From the NCBI RefSeq assembly GCF_001657485.1, contig NZ_LXFU01000036.1, forward strand, positions 51,832-115,831: a DNA stretch of 64,000 nt, given 5' to 3'. The first letter of the stretch is position 1, and each line of letters opens with the position of its first letter. The DNA comes from Rhizobium sp. WYCCWR10014. GTDB taxonomy: Bacteria; Pseudomonadota; Alphaproteobacteria; Rhizobiales; Rhizobiaceae. Positions 19,852-29,300 of the stretch are shown here, in pieces. A program made the translations under genes and the position numbers. Under the pieces are notes generated by a model. The model was not told the origin of the DNA and made no database searches. It saw only the letters and a list, made by a program, of their open reading frames with translations.

Positions 19852-21372
19852 CTACGCATTCGCCGCTCGCTTCCGATCCTCGGCCTGCGCAGCAAGGATC
19901 TCCTTCACCTTGGCGACGAGGTCGGCTTCCGGGGCCGTCTCCTGTGCGACGCGCGCTTCGCGCCAGCTGGCATTGTCCTCGATCTCGCCGGACAGCCGCT
20001 TGCCTTCGATCAGATCCTTGATCTGCACGACGCTTGTCGCGCGCTCGTCGCCGCCCTGGATGATGGCGACAGGGCAGCCGCGGCGATCGGCATATTTCAG
20101 CTGGTTGCCGAACTTCTTCCAGTTGCCCTGGAACATCTCGGCGCGGATGCCGGCGGCGCGCAGTTCCTGCGTCATCGTCTGATAGCGGCCCATCGCCTCG
20201 ACATCGCCGTCCATGACGGTCACCAGCACCGGCTCGATGACCTCGCTGGCGCCGAGCTTGCCGAGGTTTTTGAGTGCCGTCATCAGCCTGGAGACGCCGA
20301 TCGAAAAGCCGGTCGCCGGAACCGGCTGGCCCATGAAGCGGGAGACGAGGCCGTCATAACGACCGCCGCCGCCGACCGAACCGAAGACGACCTTTTCGCC
20401 CTTTTCGTTGGTGACGTCGAAGGTCAGTTCGGCCTCGTAGACCGGGCCTGTATAATATTCGAGGCCGCGGACGACGGAGGGGTCGATCTTGATGCGGTCA
20501 GGGCCATAACCGGCGCTGGTGACGAGTGCACCGATGAAATTCAGTTCCTCGACGCCTTCGCCACCCCTGGCGGTTCCGGCAACCAGCTGGGCGAGGCGGG
20601 CAGCGCTTTCGGCATAGTCTTTGATGCCGACAAAGAACAGCACCTTGTCGATCTGCTCCTTGTCGAGACCGGCGCCCTTGGTGAAGTCGCCGGATTCATC
20701 CTTGCGGCCAGGACCGAGCAGCAGGGCCACGCCCTCCGGGCCGAACTTGTCGAGCTTGTCGATGGCGCGCAGCACGTTGAGCCGCTGGCCGGCCTTGTCG
20801 TCGCCGCCGAGGCCGATCGCCTCGAGCACGCCATCCAGAACCTTGCGGTTATTGACGCGAATGAGGTAATCGCCGCGCTTGATGCCGAGGGCTTCCAGCG
20901 TATCGGCCATCATCATGCACATTTCGGCATCGGCCTGAACGCCAGGCGCACCGACGGTATCGGCATCGAACTGCATGAACTGACGGAAGCGGCCGGGGCC
21001 CGGCTTTTCGTTGCGGAAGACGTAACCGGCGCGATAGGTGCGGTAGGGCAGCTGGATCTCGTTGAAATTCTCGGCGACATGACGGGCGAGCGGCGCCGTC
21101 AGGTCGTAACGCAGCGACATCCATTGCTCGTCATCGTCCTGCAGCGAGAAGACGCCCTCGTTCGGCCGGTCGCTGTCAGGCAGGAACTTGCCGAGCGCAT
21201 CGGTATATTCGAACAGCGGCGTTTCGAGCGGATCGAAACCATAATGCTCATAGACTTCCCGGATCTTTGCCGTCATCTCGTTGACGGCGCGGATATCGCC
21301 GGCCGTCCGGTCGACGAAGCCGCGCGGCAGGCGGGCCTTGAGCTTTTGCGGTTTCTTCTGCTTGTCGTTCAT
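19852..21372 (-). CDS. hisS: Histidyl-tRNA synthetase
   Basis: A 506-residue class II synthetase. The motif 2 region [14 protein letters not shown], the histidine-binding [10 protein letters not shown] and motif 3 ([11 protein letters not shown]) are visible. A C-terminal anticodon-binding domain follows. ATG 21372 (M-N-D-K-Q-K-K) is chosen over the longer open frame to 21516, whose leader is not protein-like. It is the first gene of hisS-hisZ-hisG, an order typical of rhizobia. Confidence 0.96.
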   Translation of the reverse strand: MNDKQKKPQKLKARLPRGFVDRTAGDIRAVNEMTAKIREVYEHYGFDPLETPLFEYTDALGKFLPDSDRPNEGVFSLQDDDEQWMSLRYDLTAPLARHVAENFNEIQLPYRTYRAGYVFRNEKPGPGRFRQFMQFDADTVGAPGVQADAEMCMMMADTLEALGIKRGDYLIRVNNRKVLDGVLEAIGLGGDDKAGQRLNVLRAIDKLDKFGPEGVALLLGPGRKDESGDFTKGAGLDKEQIDKVLFFVGIKDYAESAARLAQLVAGTARGGEGVEELNFIGALVTSAGYGPDRIKIDPSVVRGLEYYTGPVYEAELTFDVTNEKGEKVVFGSVGGGGRYDGLVSRFMGQPVPATGFSIGVSRLMTALKNLGKLGASEVIEPVLVTVMDGDVEAMGRYQTMTQELRAAGIRAEMFQGNWKKFGNQLKYADRRGCPVAIIQGGDERATSVVQIKDLIEGKRLSGEIEDNASWREARVAQETAPEADLVAKVKEILAAQAEDRKRAANA

Positions 21373-21502
21373 TTCCGGGGATTCCACTGACTGTGACAGT
21401 GGCGGTTTCCTAGCGGATTGGGCGGGGAGCGGCAAGGGCGAAGGGTCTTGATGTGGCTGGCAGAATCGATTGAACGAAAAGGCATCCATCAGAAATGCGG
21501 AT

Positions 21503-22264
21503 ATGCTCATGATCACTGAGGCGCTTCTCTATGCCGCGACCTTGCCGCTGACCGGCAAGCCGCATCGAAAGTTTATCCGCTATTCCGTCAATCTCTGGTC
21601 GCGGGCCGGGCGCTGTGCGGCGGATTGGGCCGAACATGAGGAGATGAGCCGAAAGGCGATCCTGGAGGCAGCGTCCGATCTCAGGCAGAAGCGAACCGCG
21701 GTCGTGCTCGGCTCCGGCCTGTTGCGCGATGTGCCGATCGAGGTGCTGGCGCGAGATTTCGACACCGTCGTTCTGGTCGATCTCGTTCATCTCGCTTCAG
21801 TGCGCCTATGGCTGCCCGCCAAAGGCTATCGCAATGTCCGGCTGATCGAGCGCGATCTCTCCGGCTATGATGACCTTGCCGCCGGCCGCGAGCCCGAACC
21901 GCTCGGCTTCCTGCGCGCCGTGCCCTATCTCGATTTCGTGGTTTCCGCCAACCTCTTGTCACAGATCGGTCGCGGCGTGAAACGGCGCCATGAGGCCGAG
22001 CCAGGGCGAATGCCTGAAGACACGGTGGAAAGGCTGATCGCGGCACATCTGACCGGGCTTTCGAGCCTTCCCTGCCGCAGCTGCCTGGTGACCGACATCG
22101 CCTATGCCGTCATCGACCGCAACGGCAAGACGCATGAAGAGGCCGACCTGCTGCACGGCGTTTTACCGCCGCCGGCAAAAGCCGCCTGGACATGGCCGGT
22201 TGCGCCGCTCGGCGAAGAGAGCAAGGATTATAGGATCGAGCACAAGGTCATTGCCGCCTGGTGA
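21503..22264 (+). CDS. Conserved hypothetical protein, nucleotide/SAM-fold-like
   Basis: A 253-residue protein if started at ATG 21503; TTG 21470 would add 11 residues. A central Rossmann-like stretch ([13 protein letters not shown], then T-V-V-L-V-D-L-V-H) resembles the SAM-binding half of a methyltransferase. No catalytic motif could be named. Two C-x-x-C-like cysteines occur in L-P-C-R-S-C. It is divergent from hisS and upstream of the small secreted protein gene. Function unknown. Confidence 0.75.
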   Translation: MLMITEALLYAATLPLTGKPHRKFIRYSVNLWSRAGRCAADWAEHEEMSRKAILEAASDLRQKRTAVVLGSGLLRDVPIEVLARDFDTVVLVDLVHLASVRLWLPAKGYRNVRLIERDLSGYDDLAAGREPEPLGFLRAVPYLDFVVSANLLSQIGRGVKRRHEAEPGRMPEDTVERLIAAHLTGLSSLPCRSCLVTDIAYAVIDRNGKTHEEADLLHGVLPPPAKAAWTWPVAPLGEESKDYRIEHKVIAAW

Positions 22265-22321
22265 CCAGGATGTGACGGCCAATCGGCTTGGCTTGTATCC
22301 GGCCTTCGCCTATAAAACAGC

Positions 22322-22687
22322 ATGCGCACGCTCGCTCTCATCCCGATGTTGCTCGGCTGGCTGGCCTACGGCGCCATGTCCGCATGGGCAGGCTGTCCGA
22401 CATGCGCGTCGATGAATGTACCGGTTGCCGTCGAAACCACCATGCACCACGAAATGCACGGCGTGGACATGCCTGGGGCGGCAGGTAAGGCCGATCCCTC
22501 AAAAGACCCTTGCGCCACCGGCAAGTCCGCGCATATGCCGCTTTGCGCCGCCTGTCTTCTGTTACCACCGGCGGTGACGGTCATGGACGGCGAAAAGTCC
22601 ATTTTCGGCTATCCCGCCCCAGCGCTTGCCCGCGCCCTGGACGACGAGAAGCCGACACCGCAGCCGCCCCCTCCCCGACTGTCCTGA
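22322..22687 (+). CDS. Small secreted Cys/His/Met-rich protein
   Basis: A 121-residue protein with a signal peptide (residues 1-23, ending A-W-A). The mature part has C-P-T-C at its start, then M-H-H-E-M-H, a C-x-x-x-x-x-x-H cluster and C-A-A-C. Such Cys/His/Met clustering suggests metal (copper) binding. The DUF305 gene that follows after 73 nt also belongs to a family linked to copper, so the two probably act together in the periplasm. No family is recognised with certainty. Confidence 0.65.
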   Translation: MRTLALIPMLLGWLAYGAMSAWAGCPTCASMNVPVAVETTMHHEMHGVDMPGAAGKADPSKDPCATGKSAHMPLCAACLLLPPAVTVMDGEKSIFGYPAPALARALDDEKPTPQPPPPRLS

Positions 22688-22760
22688 CACCACGATTATC
22701 CATGCCAATCACGTGGCTTGGCCGCCTGGAGACCTATGTCAGACAGAGGAAGGAACTCTC

Positions 22761-23120
22761 ATGTCTTTGAAAATCATCGCCTTCACCGCAATGCTCGCCA
22801 TCATTGCCACTCCCGTCCTTGCCGAAGACAAGCCGATGGACATGAGCAAGCCGATGGGCAACCACGATGCGGCAATCCACGCCTTCAGCGAGGCGAATGC
22901 CAAGATGCACAAGGATATGATGATCGAGTATAGCGGCGATGCCGATGCGGATTTCGTCCGCGGCATGATCCCGCATCATCAGGGCGCGATCGATATGGCC
23001 AGGATCGAGCTGCAATACGGAAAAGATCCCGATATCCGCAAACTCGCCGAAGCCGTCATCAAGGCGCAGGAAGCCGAGATCGCCGAGATGAACGCCTGGC
23101 TCAAGGCCCACGGCAAGTAA
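22761..23120 (+). CDS. DUF305 family (CopM-like) periplasmic protein
   Basis: A 119-residue protein with a signal peptide ending V-L-A. It carries the DUF305 signature [12 protein letters not shown] followed by a helical bundle ([11 protein letters not shown]). The Met/His-rich N-terminus (K-P-M-D-M-S-K-P-M) fits periplasmic copper binding, as shown for CopM of cyanobacteria. ATG 22761 follows the ribosome binding site AGGAA; an open frame upstream is an artefact. Confidence 0.85.
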   Translation: MSLKIIAFTAMLAIIATPVLAEDKPMDMSKPMGNHDAAIHAFSEANAKMHKDMMIEYSGDADADFVRGMIPHHQGAIDMARIELQYGKDPDIRKLAEAVIKAQEAEIAEMNAWLKAHGK

Positions 23121-23137
23121 TCGATCGTTGATGAAAA

Positions 23138-23163
23138 GGGGACGCCGGATGTCCGGCGTTCCC
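23138..23163 (-). terminator. Stem-loop terminator between DUF305 and aldo/keto reductase genes
   Basis: An 11-bp stem GGGGACGCCGG (23138-23148) / CCGGCGTTCCC (23153-23163), with one G-T pair and a 4-nt loop. Read on the minus strand it is followed by CTTTTCAT, so it best suits the reductase transcript. It could also stop the DUF305 transcript. Confidence 0.8.
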
Positions 23164-23184
23164 AAAGACTTATGTCTGGCGAGG

Positions 23185-24234
23185 TCAGTCCTTCGGCTCG
23201 AAATCGGCCGGGCGGCGGCCGGCGCCCTGTCGCGCCAGCATCCAGCCCGGATATTCCGGCGCAAGCGCGCTCACCTCGTCGAGCCTCTTCATATCGTCTT
23301 CATCGAGCTTCAGCTTGACGGCGGCAAGGTTCTGGTCGAGCTGGTCGACACGCTTGGCGCCGATGATGACTGTGGTGACGAAAGGCTTGGCGAGGATATA
23401 GGCGAGCGCCACGGTGGCGACGCTGACGCCGTGCTTTTCGGCGACTTCGCGCATGACAGCGACGCACGCCCAGGCCTTGTCCTTGTCAACGGGCGGGAAA
23501 TCGAAACTGGCGCGGCGGCCTTCGCCGTTGCCTGGCGCGCCCGGACTGTACTTGCCGGAGAGCAGACCGCCGGCGAGCGGCGACCAGACCATCAGGCCAA
23601 GCTTTTCCTCTTGCATCATCGGCACGATGTCGCGTTCGAGATCGCGGCCGGCGATGGAATAATAGGCCTGCACGGTTTCGAAACGGGCAAAGCCGCGACG
23701 TTCGGAGAGGCCAAGCGCCTTGGAAATGCGCCAGGCCTGCCAGTTGGAGACGCCGATATAACGCACGAGACCGCGGGAAACGAGATCGTCAAGAGCGCGC
23801 AGCGTCTCCTCGATCGGCGTCACCGTATCGGTCGCGTGGATCTGATAGAGGTCGATATGATCGGTCTGCAGGCGCTTGAGGCTCGCCTCCACCGAATCCA
23901 TGATGTGGCCGCGCGAGGCGCCGCGGTCGTTCGGCTTGTCGCCCATGACGCCGTAGACCTTGGTGGCGATGACGACGTCCTTGCGCGGGATGTCGAGATT
24001 CTTCAGCGCCTGGCCGAGCAGCCTTTCGGACTCGCCGGATGAATAGACGTCGGCCGTGTCGATGAAATTGACGCCTGATGCAAGCGAGCGCTCGACGATC
24101 CGGTCGGCGGCATTCTGGTCGACGTCGGCGATGGCGCCCCACATACTGCCCTGTTTGGCTTCGCCGAAGGTCATCGTGCCCAGGCAAATTTCCGAGACGA
24201 AAAGTCCCGTATTTCCGAGTTGATTGTAACGCAT
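23185..24234 (-). CDS. Aldo/keto reductase
   Basis: A 349-residue NADPH-dependent oxidoreductase with a TIM barrel. The catalytic tetrad is present: Asp and Tyr in D-T-A-D-V-Y, Lys in I-A-T-K-V-Y and His in Y-Q-I-H. The family start M-R-Y-N-Q-L-G-N-T-G-L is at ATG 24234; the longer frame to 24357 adds a Cys-rich leader that is not conserved in type. It belongs to the YajO/Tas-like group. The substrate is unknown. Confidence 0.93.
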   Translation of the reverse strand: MRYNQLGNTGLFVSEICLGTMTFGEAKQGSMWGAIADVDQNAADRIVERSLASGVNFIDTADVYSSGESERLLGQALKNLDIPRKDVVIATKVYGVMGDKPNDRGASRGHIMDSVEASLKRLQTDHIDLYQIHATDTVTPIEETLRALDDLVSRGLVRYIGVSNWQAWRISKALGLSERRGFARFETVQAYYSIAGRDLERDIVPMMQEEKLGLMVWSPLAGGLLSGKYSPGAPGNGEGRRASFDFPPVDKDKAWACVAVMREVAEKHGVSVATVALAYILAKPFVTTVIIGAKRVDQLDQNLAAVKLKLDEDDMKRLDEVSALAPEYPGWMLARQGAGRRPADFEPKD

Positions 24235-24457
24235 GTCGAAAAATTCCTTTGTGTCTGCCGCAAGAGGGGCTTGCGAACTGCTGAACTTCATTTTTTGATT
24301 ATTGGCCTGCATATGACAGGCACAGCCGTGGCTGGCTGCAAGTGAGGCGATTTCCATGTAGTGCGGCGGCGGCGCTTTTCAACGCCGTACCTTGGCTGCG
24401 CGGAGGCGATGCCCTTGTCTCGACACAGGCATCCGATAGATTGCCGGCCTTATTTCC

Positions 24458-24570
24458 AGAACAGGATGATTTTAGGCCTGTTCGGCCTAAAATCTGAATC
24501 CTGTTCTAAGTTAAATAGTGAGAGCATGATGTCGTCCGAAAACCGCTCACACTTTTCGGCATCATGCTCT
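24458..24570. repeat. RIME-like two-palindrome repeat (family A)
   Basis: Palindrome one spans 24458-24507 (arms AGAACAG/CTGTTCT with an inner TTTTAGGC/GCCTAAAA). Palindrome two spans 24531-24570 (arms AGAGCATGAT/ATCATGCTCT with an inner CCGAAAA). The side-by-side arrangement matches the mosaic structure described for rhizobial RIME elements. It ends just upstream of the HAD gene start, so it may carry part of that gene's leader. Confidence 0.8.
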
Positions 24571-24581
24571 AGGGTACGCAT

Positions 24582-25286
24582 ATGACGACGCGACCACTGA
24601 CCACGATCGGCTTCGATGCCGACGATACTCTCTGGCAGAACGAACAATATTACCGGCTGACGGAAGCGCATTTCACCGGGCTTCTTGCCGATTTCGCCGA
24701 AGGACCGAAGATTTCCGAACGGCTGCTGGAAGCCGAGAAACGCAACCTTCGCCACTACGGTTTCGGCATCAAGGGTTTCACGCTGTCGATGATCGAGACG
24801 GCGATCGAGATCACCGAGGGCAAGATTCCGGCGAGCGTGATCGCCAAGATCCTCGATACCGGCCGCGAACTCCTTTCCCATCCCGTCGAGACCATGCCGC
24901 ATGTGCGCGACACGCTGGAGGCGCTTACCGGCAAATACCTGCTTGTCATGATCACCAAGGGCGATCTCTTCGACCAGGAGCGCAAGCTTGCGCAATCCGG
25001 GCTCGGCGACTTCTTCGATGCCGTCGAGATCGTCTCCGACAAGACGGCCGTCACCTATCGCCGCATCTTCGCCAAGGTCGGCGACGGGCCGGAGCGGGCG
25101 ATGATGGTCGGCAATTCGCTGAAATCGGACATCGTTCCGGCAATCGCCGCCGGCAGCTACGGCGTTTTCGTGCCGCACGAACTAACCTGGGTGCTGGAAC
25201 ATGTGGACGAGCCGAAAGAGGCGCCGCGTTTCCGCAAGATCGACCACCTCGGCGAATTGCGCGACCTGATCGACCGGCTCGGCTAA
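24582..25286 (+). CDS. HAD family hydrolase
   Basis: A 234-residue haloacid-dehalogenase-like phosphatase. Motif I is F-D-A-D-D-T-L-W (Asp12 region). Motif II is V-M-I-T-K-G, a conserved Lys occurs in S-D-K-T-A, and motif IV is M-V-G-N-S-L-K-S-D. A cap domain lies between motifs I and II. The substrate is unknown. It starts 12 nt after a palindromic repeat and ends 20 nt before the convergent secreted-protein gene. Confidence 0.9.
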   Translation: MTTRPLTTIGFDADDTLWQNEQYYRLTEAHFTGLLADFAEGPKISERLLEAEKRNLRHYGFGIKGFTLSMIETAIEITEGKIPASVIAKILDTGRELLSHPVETMPHVRDTLEALTGKYLLVMITKGDLFDQERKLAQSGLGDFFDAVEIVSDKTAVTYRRIFAKVGDGPERAMMVGNSLKSDIVPAIAAGSYGVFVPHELTWVLEHVDEPKEAPRFRKIDHLGELRDLIDRLG

Positions 25287-25305
25287 GCCGGGCGCGACCT
25301 CTGCC

Positions 25306-25812
25306 TCATTGCGGCTTCGGCGGGGCCTTCGGGAACAGCGACGGGCGCTCCGGCTCGGCCGGCGGTTTCGGCTGCTGCGGGGCAGCCGCCAACGGCTCGA
25401 TCAGGATGCTGAAGGGAGCGCCGAGGCCGCGGCGCGGCGAGACCTTGGAATAATAGGGACGCAGCAGCCAGGTGGCGTTTTCCTTGACCGTCGTCTCGAA
25501 GCTCATGCCGTCCTCGTCGGTGCCGAAGAAGGCCTCGTCATCCGGTTTCGACAGGTCGAAAATCGCCAAGAAGGCAAATTTGCTTTTCGTCGAAAAGCTG
25601 ATCTTTAGGTGCTGGCCGGCGCGCACCGGCAGCGTATAGACATGGCCATTGCCGAACTTCGTCCAGCCCTTCAACTGCATGGTGACGGCCGGGAATTGCA
25701 GCTTCTCCAGCTTCTCGCCGGGATCGAGCTGCGGCGTCTGCGCCATGGCGGAGACGGTCAGGAGGAAAAGGGCAGCGGCGGCGATCAGTGTTCTCACGGA
25801 GTGATCTTTCAT
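25306..25812 (-). CDS. Hypothetical secreted protein
   Basis: A 168-residue protein with a signal peptide (residues 1-24, ending A-M-A) and a beta-rich middle. Its C-terminus is Pro-rich (Q-Q-P-K-P-P-A-E-P-E-R-P). No catalytic motif is recognised. Its ATG overlaps the tag stop codon by 4 nt (ATGA), so the two genes are translated together, although no functional link is known. Confidence 0.75.
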   Translation of the reverse strand: MKDHSVRTLIAAAALFLLTVSAMAQTPQLDPGEKLEKLQFPAVTMQLKGWTKFGNGHVYTLPVRAGQHLKISFSTKSKFAFLAIFDLSKPDDEAFFGTDEDGMSFETTVKENATWLLRPYYSKVSPRRGLGAPFSILIEPLAAAPQQPKPPAEPERPSLFPKAPPKPQ

Positions 25813-26438
25813 GGACGAACCAGGGCGGTGCGCATCGCCTCGACCTCGGGCCGGCAGAAGCAGCCGTCCAGATGATCGTTGACGAGACCCATCGCCTGCA
25901 TGAAAGCATAAACTGTGGTCGGGCCGACAAAGGTCCAGCCGCGTTTCTTCAGATCCTTCGAAATGACCCCCGATGTCGGCGTCGTCGGATTGGCGATGAT
26001 ATGCTCGCGGTCGACCACCGCCGGCCGCTCGTTATGGCCGGGTTCGTAGCGCCAGAAATAATGGGCGAGCGAGCCGAATTCGTCCCTGAGCTCGATTGCA
26101 CGCTTGGCATTGTTGATGGTCGAAACGATCTTGCCGCGATGGCGGATGATGCCGGCATCGGCAAGGCAGCGAGCGACATCCCCTTCGCCGAAGAGGGCGA
26201 TCTTTTCGAAATCGAAACCTGAAAAGGCGGCGCGGAAATTCTCGCGTTTGCGCAGGATGGTCAGCCAGGAAAGACCGGACTGGAAGCCTTCGAGGCAGAT
26301 CTTCTCGAAGAGGCGGATGTCATCGGTGACCGGGCGACCCCATTCCTCGTCATGGTATCGGAGATAATCGGGCAGATTGGCGTGCCAGTGGCAGCGGCTC
26401 TTACCGTCCTCGCCGATGATGATGCCTGTCGCGCTCAT
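25809..26438 (-). CDS. tag: DNA-3-methyladenine glycosylase I
   Basis: A 209-residue base-excision repair enzyme that removes 3-methyladenine from alkylated DNA. It has the family start R-C-H-W-H-A, then Y-H-D-E-E-W-G-R-P and the G-L-S-W-L-T-I-L-R-K-R region. The C-terminal zinc-site sequence C-F-C-R-P is kept. It overlaps the downstream secreted-protein gene by 4 nt. Confidence 0.95.
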   Translation of the reverse strand: MSATGIIIGEDGKSRCHWHANLPDYLRYHDEEWGRPVTDDIRLFEKICLEGFQSGLSWLTILRKRENFRAAFSGFDFEKIALFGEGDVARCLADAGIIRHRGKIVSTINNAKRAIELRDEFGSLAHYFWRYEPGHNERPAVVDREHIIANPTTPTSGVISKDLKKRGWTFVGPTTVYAFMQAMGLVNDHLDGCFCRPEVEAMRTALVRP

Positions 26439-26687
26439 GAGCCTTCATTCTGCGGGGATCCGCTTCGTTCTCTGCTGATGATTCCGGCTTTACCATTTGC
26501 AAACCGTCTTTCCAAACCGAACGGTAACCCTGACGAAAAGTTTATCCGGTCGGTCGGCTTTTCGTGAATCGATCTTTACCATTCGCTGGCGGATAGGGTG
26601 GCAGCGTCTTTGCCGGGCGGAACATCTCCGCCCGGGCGGACATGTCCCGCCAGCGCATTTTCGGTCATTTTGTAGAGAGTTCGTCCG

Positions 26688-27437
26688 ATGATGAAACAGC
26701 TTGTTCTTGCCGCAGCCCTCTTCGGCATTTTCTCCACGGCCGCCCTTGCAGACGACCGCTACGCCACCCGCCCGCCCGTCGTGCTCAGCCCCGATCTGAC
26801 CGCGCCCTGGATCAACCAGCTGGGCGGTGGCAGGGTTCGTCCCGTCGTCTATCAGCGGCCGGTCGTCCGCCAGCAGCAGCGCGGCCTTTTCCAGCGCCGC
26901 GTGCTGCGTCAGGTGCCGCAGGCGGCACCGCAGACCGTTTCGGCGATCAATCCCGGCATCCCGTCGATCCGCCGTCCGATCGAGCCGCAATACCTGCCGC
27001 AGATGGTCGATTACGACACCACCGAAAAGCCCGGCACGATCGTCATCGATACCAATAACCGCTTCCTCTATCTGGTAATGCAAGGCGGCAAGGCGCGGCG
27101 CTACGGCGTCGGCGTCGGCAAGCCGGGCTTCGAATGGGCAGGCGCCCACAAGATCACCCGCAAGACCGAATGGCCGGATTGGACGCCGCCTTCCGAGATG
27201 ATCAGCCGCGAAGCCGCCAAGGGCCATTACCTGCCGGCGCGCATGGACGGCGGGGCGGAAAACCCGCTCGGCGCCCGCGCCATGTATCTCGGCTCGACGC
27301 TTTACCGCATCCACGGCACCAATGCGCCCTGGTCGATCGGCAGCGCCGTTTCCTCCGGCTGCATCCGCCTGCGCAACGAAGACGTTGTCGACCTCTACGA
27401 CCGCGTCAATGTGGGGACCCGCGTCATCGTCATGTAA
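26688..27437 (+). CDS. L,D-transpeptidase (YkuD domain), first of two
   Basis: A 249-residue periplasmic enzyme with a signal peptide (ending A-L-A) and a Pro/Gln/Arg-rich linker to about residue 115. The YkuD domain follows. Catalytic motif H-G-T-N (His209) and S-S-G-C-I-R-L (Cys225) are intact. Enzymes of this kind make 3-3 cross-links in peptidoglycan or attach proteins to it. A second YkuD gene follows after 238 nt, with a repeat in between. In Rhizobiales, which grow from one pole, L,D-transpeptidases are numerous. Confidence 0.94.
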   Translation: MMKQLVLAAALFGIFSTAALADDRYATRPPVVLSPDLTAPWINQLGGGRVRPVVYQRPVVRQQQRGLFQRRVLRQVPQAAPQTVSAINPGIPSIRRPIEPQYLPQMVDYDTTEKPGTIVIDTNNRFLYLVMQGGKARRYGVGVGKPGFEWAGAHKITRKTEWPDWTPPSEMISREAAKGHYLPARMDGGAENPLGARAMYLGSTLYRIHGTNAPWSIGSAVSSGCIRLRNEDVVDLYDRVNVGTRVIVM

Positions 27438-27451
27438 CGGCGGCGCAATAC

Positions 27452-27556
27452 TTACAGCGCCGCGCGCCTTTTCTGATGCGCAAATGGCGCTGTAACCTTT
27501 AAATTGCTGCATAATTTCTCCTTAAGTCGACTTCGATTTGAGGATAAATTATGCAG
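27452..27556. repeat. RIME-like two-palindrome repeat (family B) between the L,D-transpeptidases
   Basis: Palindrome one spans 27452-27495 (TTACAGCGCC / GGCGCTGTAA). Palindrome two spans 27507-27556 (CTGCATAATT...AATTATGCAG, with inner CTTAAGTCGACTTCGATTTGAG). The same two-part element occurs at 56258-56358, and its second half alone at 43952-43998. Confidence 0.85.
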
Positions 27557-27675
27557 TAGGAGCCGCAAGAACATCCGGCTCCCCTTCTCCAAAAATGCTT
27601 TATCCGGCCACACCGATCTTGAATCGGGCAGAAGTTCATGTAGCTTCGAGCGGATTTGCTTGAGGGGAATCGATC

Positions 27676-28368
27676 ATGATCAAACTAATGCCGGGTCTGG
27701 CTGCTGCCGGACTTGTCCTGTCCTTGATGTCCACATCCGCCTTTGCTGCACCCGCCGGCTCCGCGTCCGACAATGCACGGCGCCCGGCGCAGATCGTGCG
27801 CGTCGCGCAGATGCCGAAATATGTGAAGCCGCAGTTCAAGCGCAAGAAAGTGCGCCTGGTAACGACGGAGGCCACCGGCACCGTCATCATCGATACCAAC
27901 AACAAGTATCTCTACCTCGTCGAAGGCAACAATCGCGCCACCCGCTACGGCATCGGCGTCGGCCGCGACGGCTTCGGCTGGTCGGGGGTCGTCAAGATCG
28001 GCCGCAAGGCCGAATGGCCGAGCTGGACGCCGCCGGCCGAGATGCGCCGCCGCGAAGCCGCGAAGGGACATATTATTCCTGCTTTCCAGGAAGGCGGAGA
28101 GGACAATCCGCTCGGCGCCCGCGCCATGTATCTCTACCAGGGCGGCCGCGACACGATCTTCCGCATCCACGGCACCAATCAGCCCTGGACGATCGGTCTC
28201 AACATGTCTTCCGGCTGCATCCGGATGATGAACCAGGATGTGACCCATCTCTACGATCGCGCCCCTGTCGGCACCAAGGTGATCGTCATCGGCCCCGGCA
28301 ACAGGCAGGGCAAGGTGGCGTTCGAGGACAGGGGCATCGACGTGCTGCGCACCATGTTCGGCGGCTGA
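27676..28368 (+). CDS. L,D-transpeptidase (YkuD domain), second of two
   Basis: A 230-residue secreted enzyme with a signal peptide ending A-F-A. The YkuD domain starts near residue 70 (T-V-I-I-D-T-N-N-K-Y-L-Y). Catalytic His165 (H-G-T-N) and Cys181 (S-S-G-C-I-R) are present. It is clearly a paralogue of the gene 238 nt upstream, with a shorter linker. The duplicate pair may differ in substrate or timing. A terminator follows. Confidence 0.94.
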   Translation: MIKLMPGLAAAGLVLSLMSTSAFAAPAGSASDNARRPAQIVRVAQMPKYVKPQFKRKKVRLVTTEATGTVIIDTNNKYLYLVEGNNRATRYGIGVGRDGFGWSGVVKIGRKAEWPSWTPPAEMRRREAAKGHIIPAFQEGGEDNPLGARAMYLYQGGRDTIFRIHGTNQPWTIGLNMSSGCIRMMNQDVTHLYDRAPVGTKVIVIGPGNRQGKVAFEDRGIDVLRTMFGG

Positions 28369-28389
28369 GCAACACTTACCAAAAAAACG

Positions 28390-28414
28390 AAAGGCGCAGT
28401 TTGACGCGCCTTTT
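28390..28414 (+). terminator. Rho-independent terminator after the second L,D-transpeptidase
   Basis: A stem AAGGCGC (28391-28397) / GCGCCTT (28406-28412) is preceded by an A-run and followed by TTGTTTTG. Confidence 0.85.
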
Positions 28415-28487
28415 GTTTTGCTTAGACTTTGCGGCGAAAAGCTGGCACACGTGCCTAAGAGTCGACATATTATATCGGGGCTATTCA

Positions 28488-29162
28488 ATGACATCTGCGC
28501 TGCGTTCCTCAGCTTCCCTGCTTGCGGGCATTGCGTTTTTTACCATCTGTTCGGCAGTTTCCGCCTCGGCGGAAGATCTGCAATTCTCCATCTACGGCGG
28601 TTATCAGACCGCACCGCACAGCGGCGTCGATCTTTCCGACGGCACGCATTTCACCGCCGGCTGGGAAGGCAAGTCCTTCGGCAGCCCGCCTTATTACGGT
28701 GCCCGCGTCACCTGGTGGCTCGAGAATTTCAACAAGCCGAACTGGGGTATCTCGCTCGATTATACCCATGACAAGGTCTATGCGGACGACGATACGCTCG
28801 CCAAGGCCGGCTGGTCGCATTTCGAATTCACCGATGGCCTGAACCTGATCACGGTGAACGGTCTCTATCGCTTCCAGGATCCGACCCGCCGCTGGACGCC
28901 CTATCTCGGCGCCGGTATCGGCGTGAACATTCCGCATGTCGAAGTGATTCGCCCTGAGGGCAAGACCTGGGCCTATGAATTCGGCGGCGTGACACTGCAG
29001 GCCCAGGCCGGTGTCGACTTCAAGGTGACCGAACGCTGGTCGACCTTCGTCGAATACAAGGGAACCTATTCGCGCGTCGATGTTCCGATCGACAGCGGCG
29101 TGGACCTGAAGACCAACATCTTCACGAATGCCGTCAACGTCGGCGTATCGTTCCACTGGTAA
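28488..29162 (+). CDS. lpxQ: Outer-membrane beta-barrel protein, candidate lipid A oxidase LpxQ
   Basis: A 224-residue protein with a signal peptide (residues 1-28, ending A-S-A). It has alternating strands typical of a small outer-membrane barrel, ending in aromatic S-F-H-W as required for barrel assembly. Length, organisation and sequence character match the rhizobial lipid A oxidase LpxQ, which turns the proximal glucosamine of lipid A into 2-aminogluconate in the outer membrane. The match is from memory and not proven; another OmpW-like barrel remains possible. ATG 28488 is chosen; the long open frame upstream is an artefact. Confidence 0.6.
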   Translation: MTSALRSSASLLAGIAFFTICSAVSASAEDLQFSIYGGYQTAPHSGVDLSDGTHFTAGWEGKSFGSPPYYGARVTWWLENFNKPNWGISLDYTHDKVYADDDTLAKAGWSHFEFTDGLNLITVNGLYRFQDPTRRWTPYLGAGIGVNIPHVEVIRPEGKTWAYEFGGVTLQAQAGVDFKVTERWSTFVEYKGTYSRVDVPIDSGVDLKTNIFTNAVNVGVSFHW

Positions 29163-29180
29163 TAAATTTCAGCTGCGGCG

Positions 29181-29300
29181 TTAGAGCGGTTCAGCGCATA
29201 AAAGCGCAGAACCGCTCTAACCTTTTATTGTTACGCAATTCCCGGCAAAACCTTTGCGCTTTGCCTGGGAAAACCGCTTCGCACTTTTCCTGAAATTGCT
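29181..29300. repeat. RIME-like two-palindrome repeat (family C)
   Basis: TTAGAGCGGTTC...GAACCGCTCTAA (29181-29220) is a near-perfect palindrome that could also terminate the upstream gene. It is followed by a second imperfect palindrome (29236-29300, GCAATTCCCGG...TGAAATTGC). The same pair occurs reversed at 53072-53172. Confidence 0.82.

Noticed and set aside
26490..27512. 340-codon minus-strand open frame opposite the first L,D-transpeptidase
   Set aside because: The plus strand carries intact YkuD catalytic motifs and a signal peptide; the antisense product is Ala/Asp/Arg-rich without domains.
27504..28487. Upstream extension of the LpxQ-like reading frame
   Set aside because: The frame is open through the second L,D-transpeptidase gene, but the signal peptide starts at 28488, and the extension is low-complexity shadow sequence.
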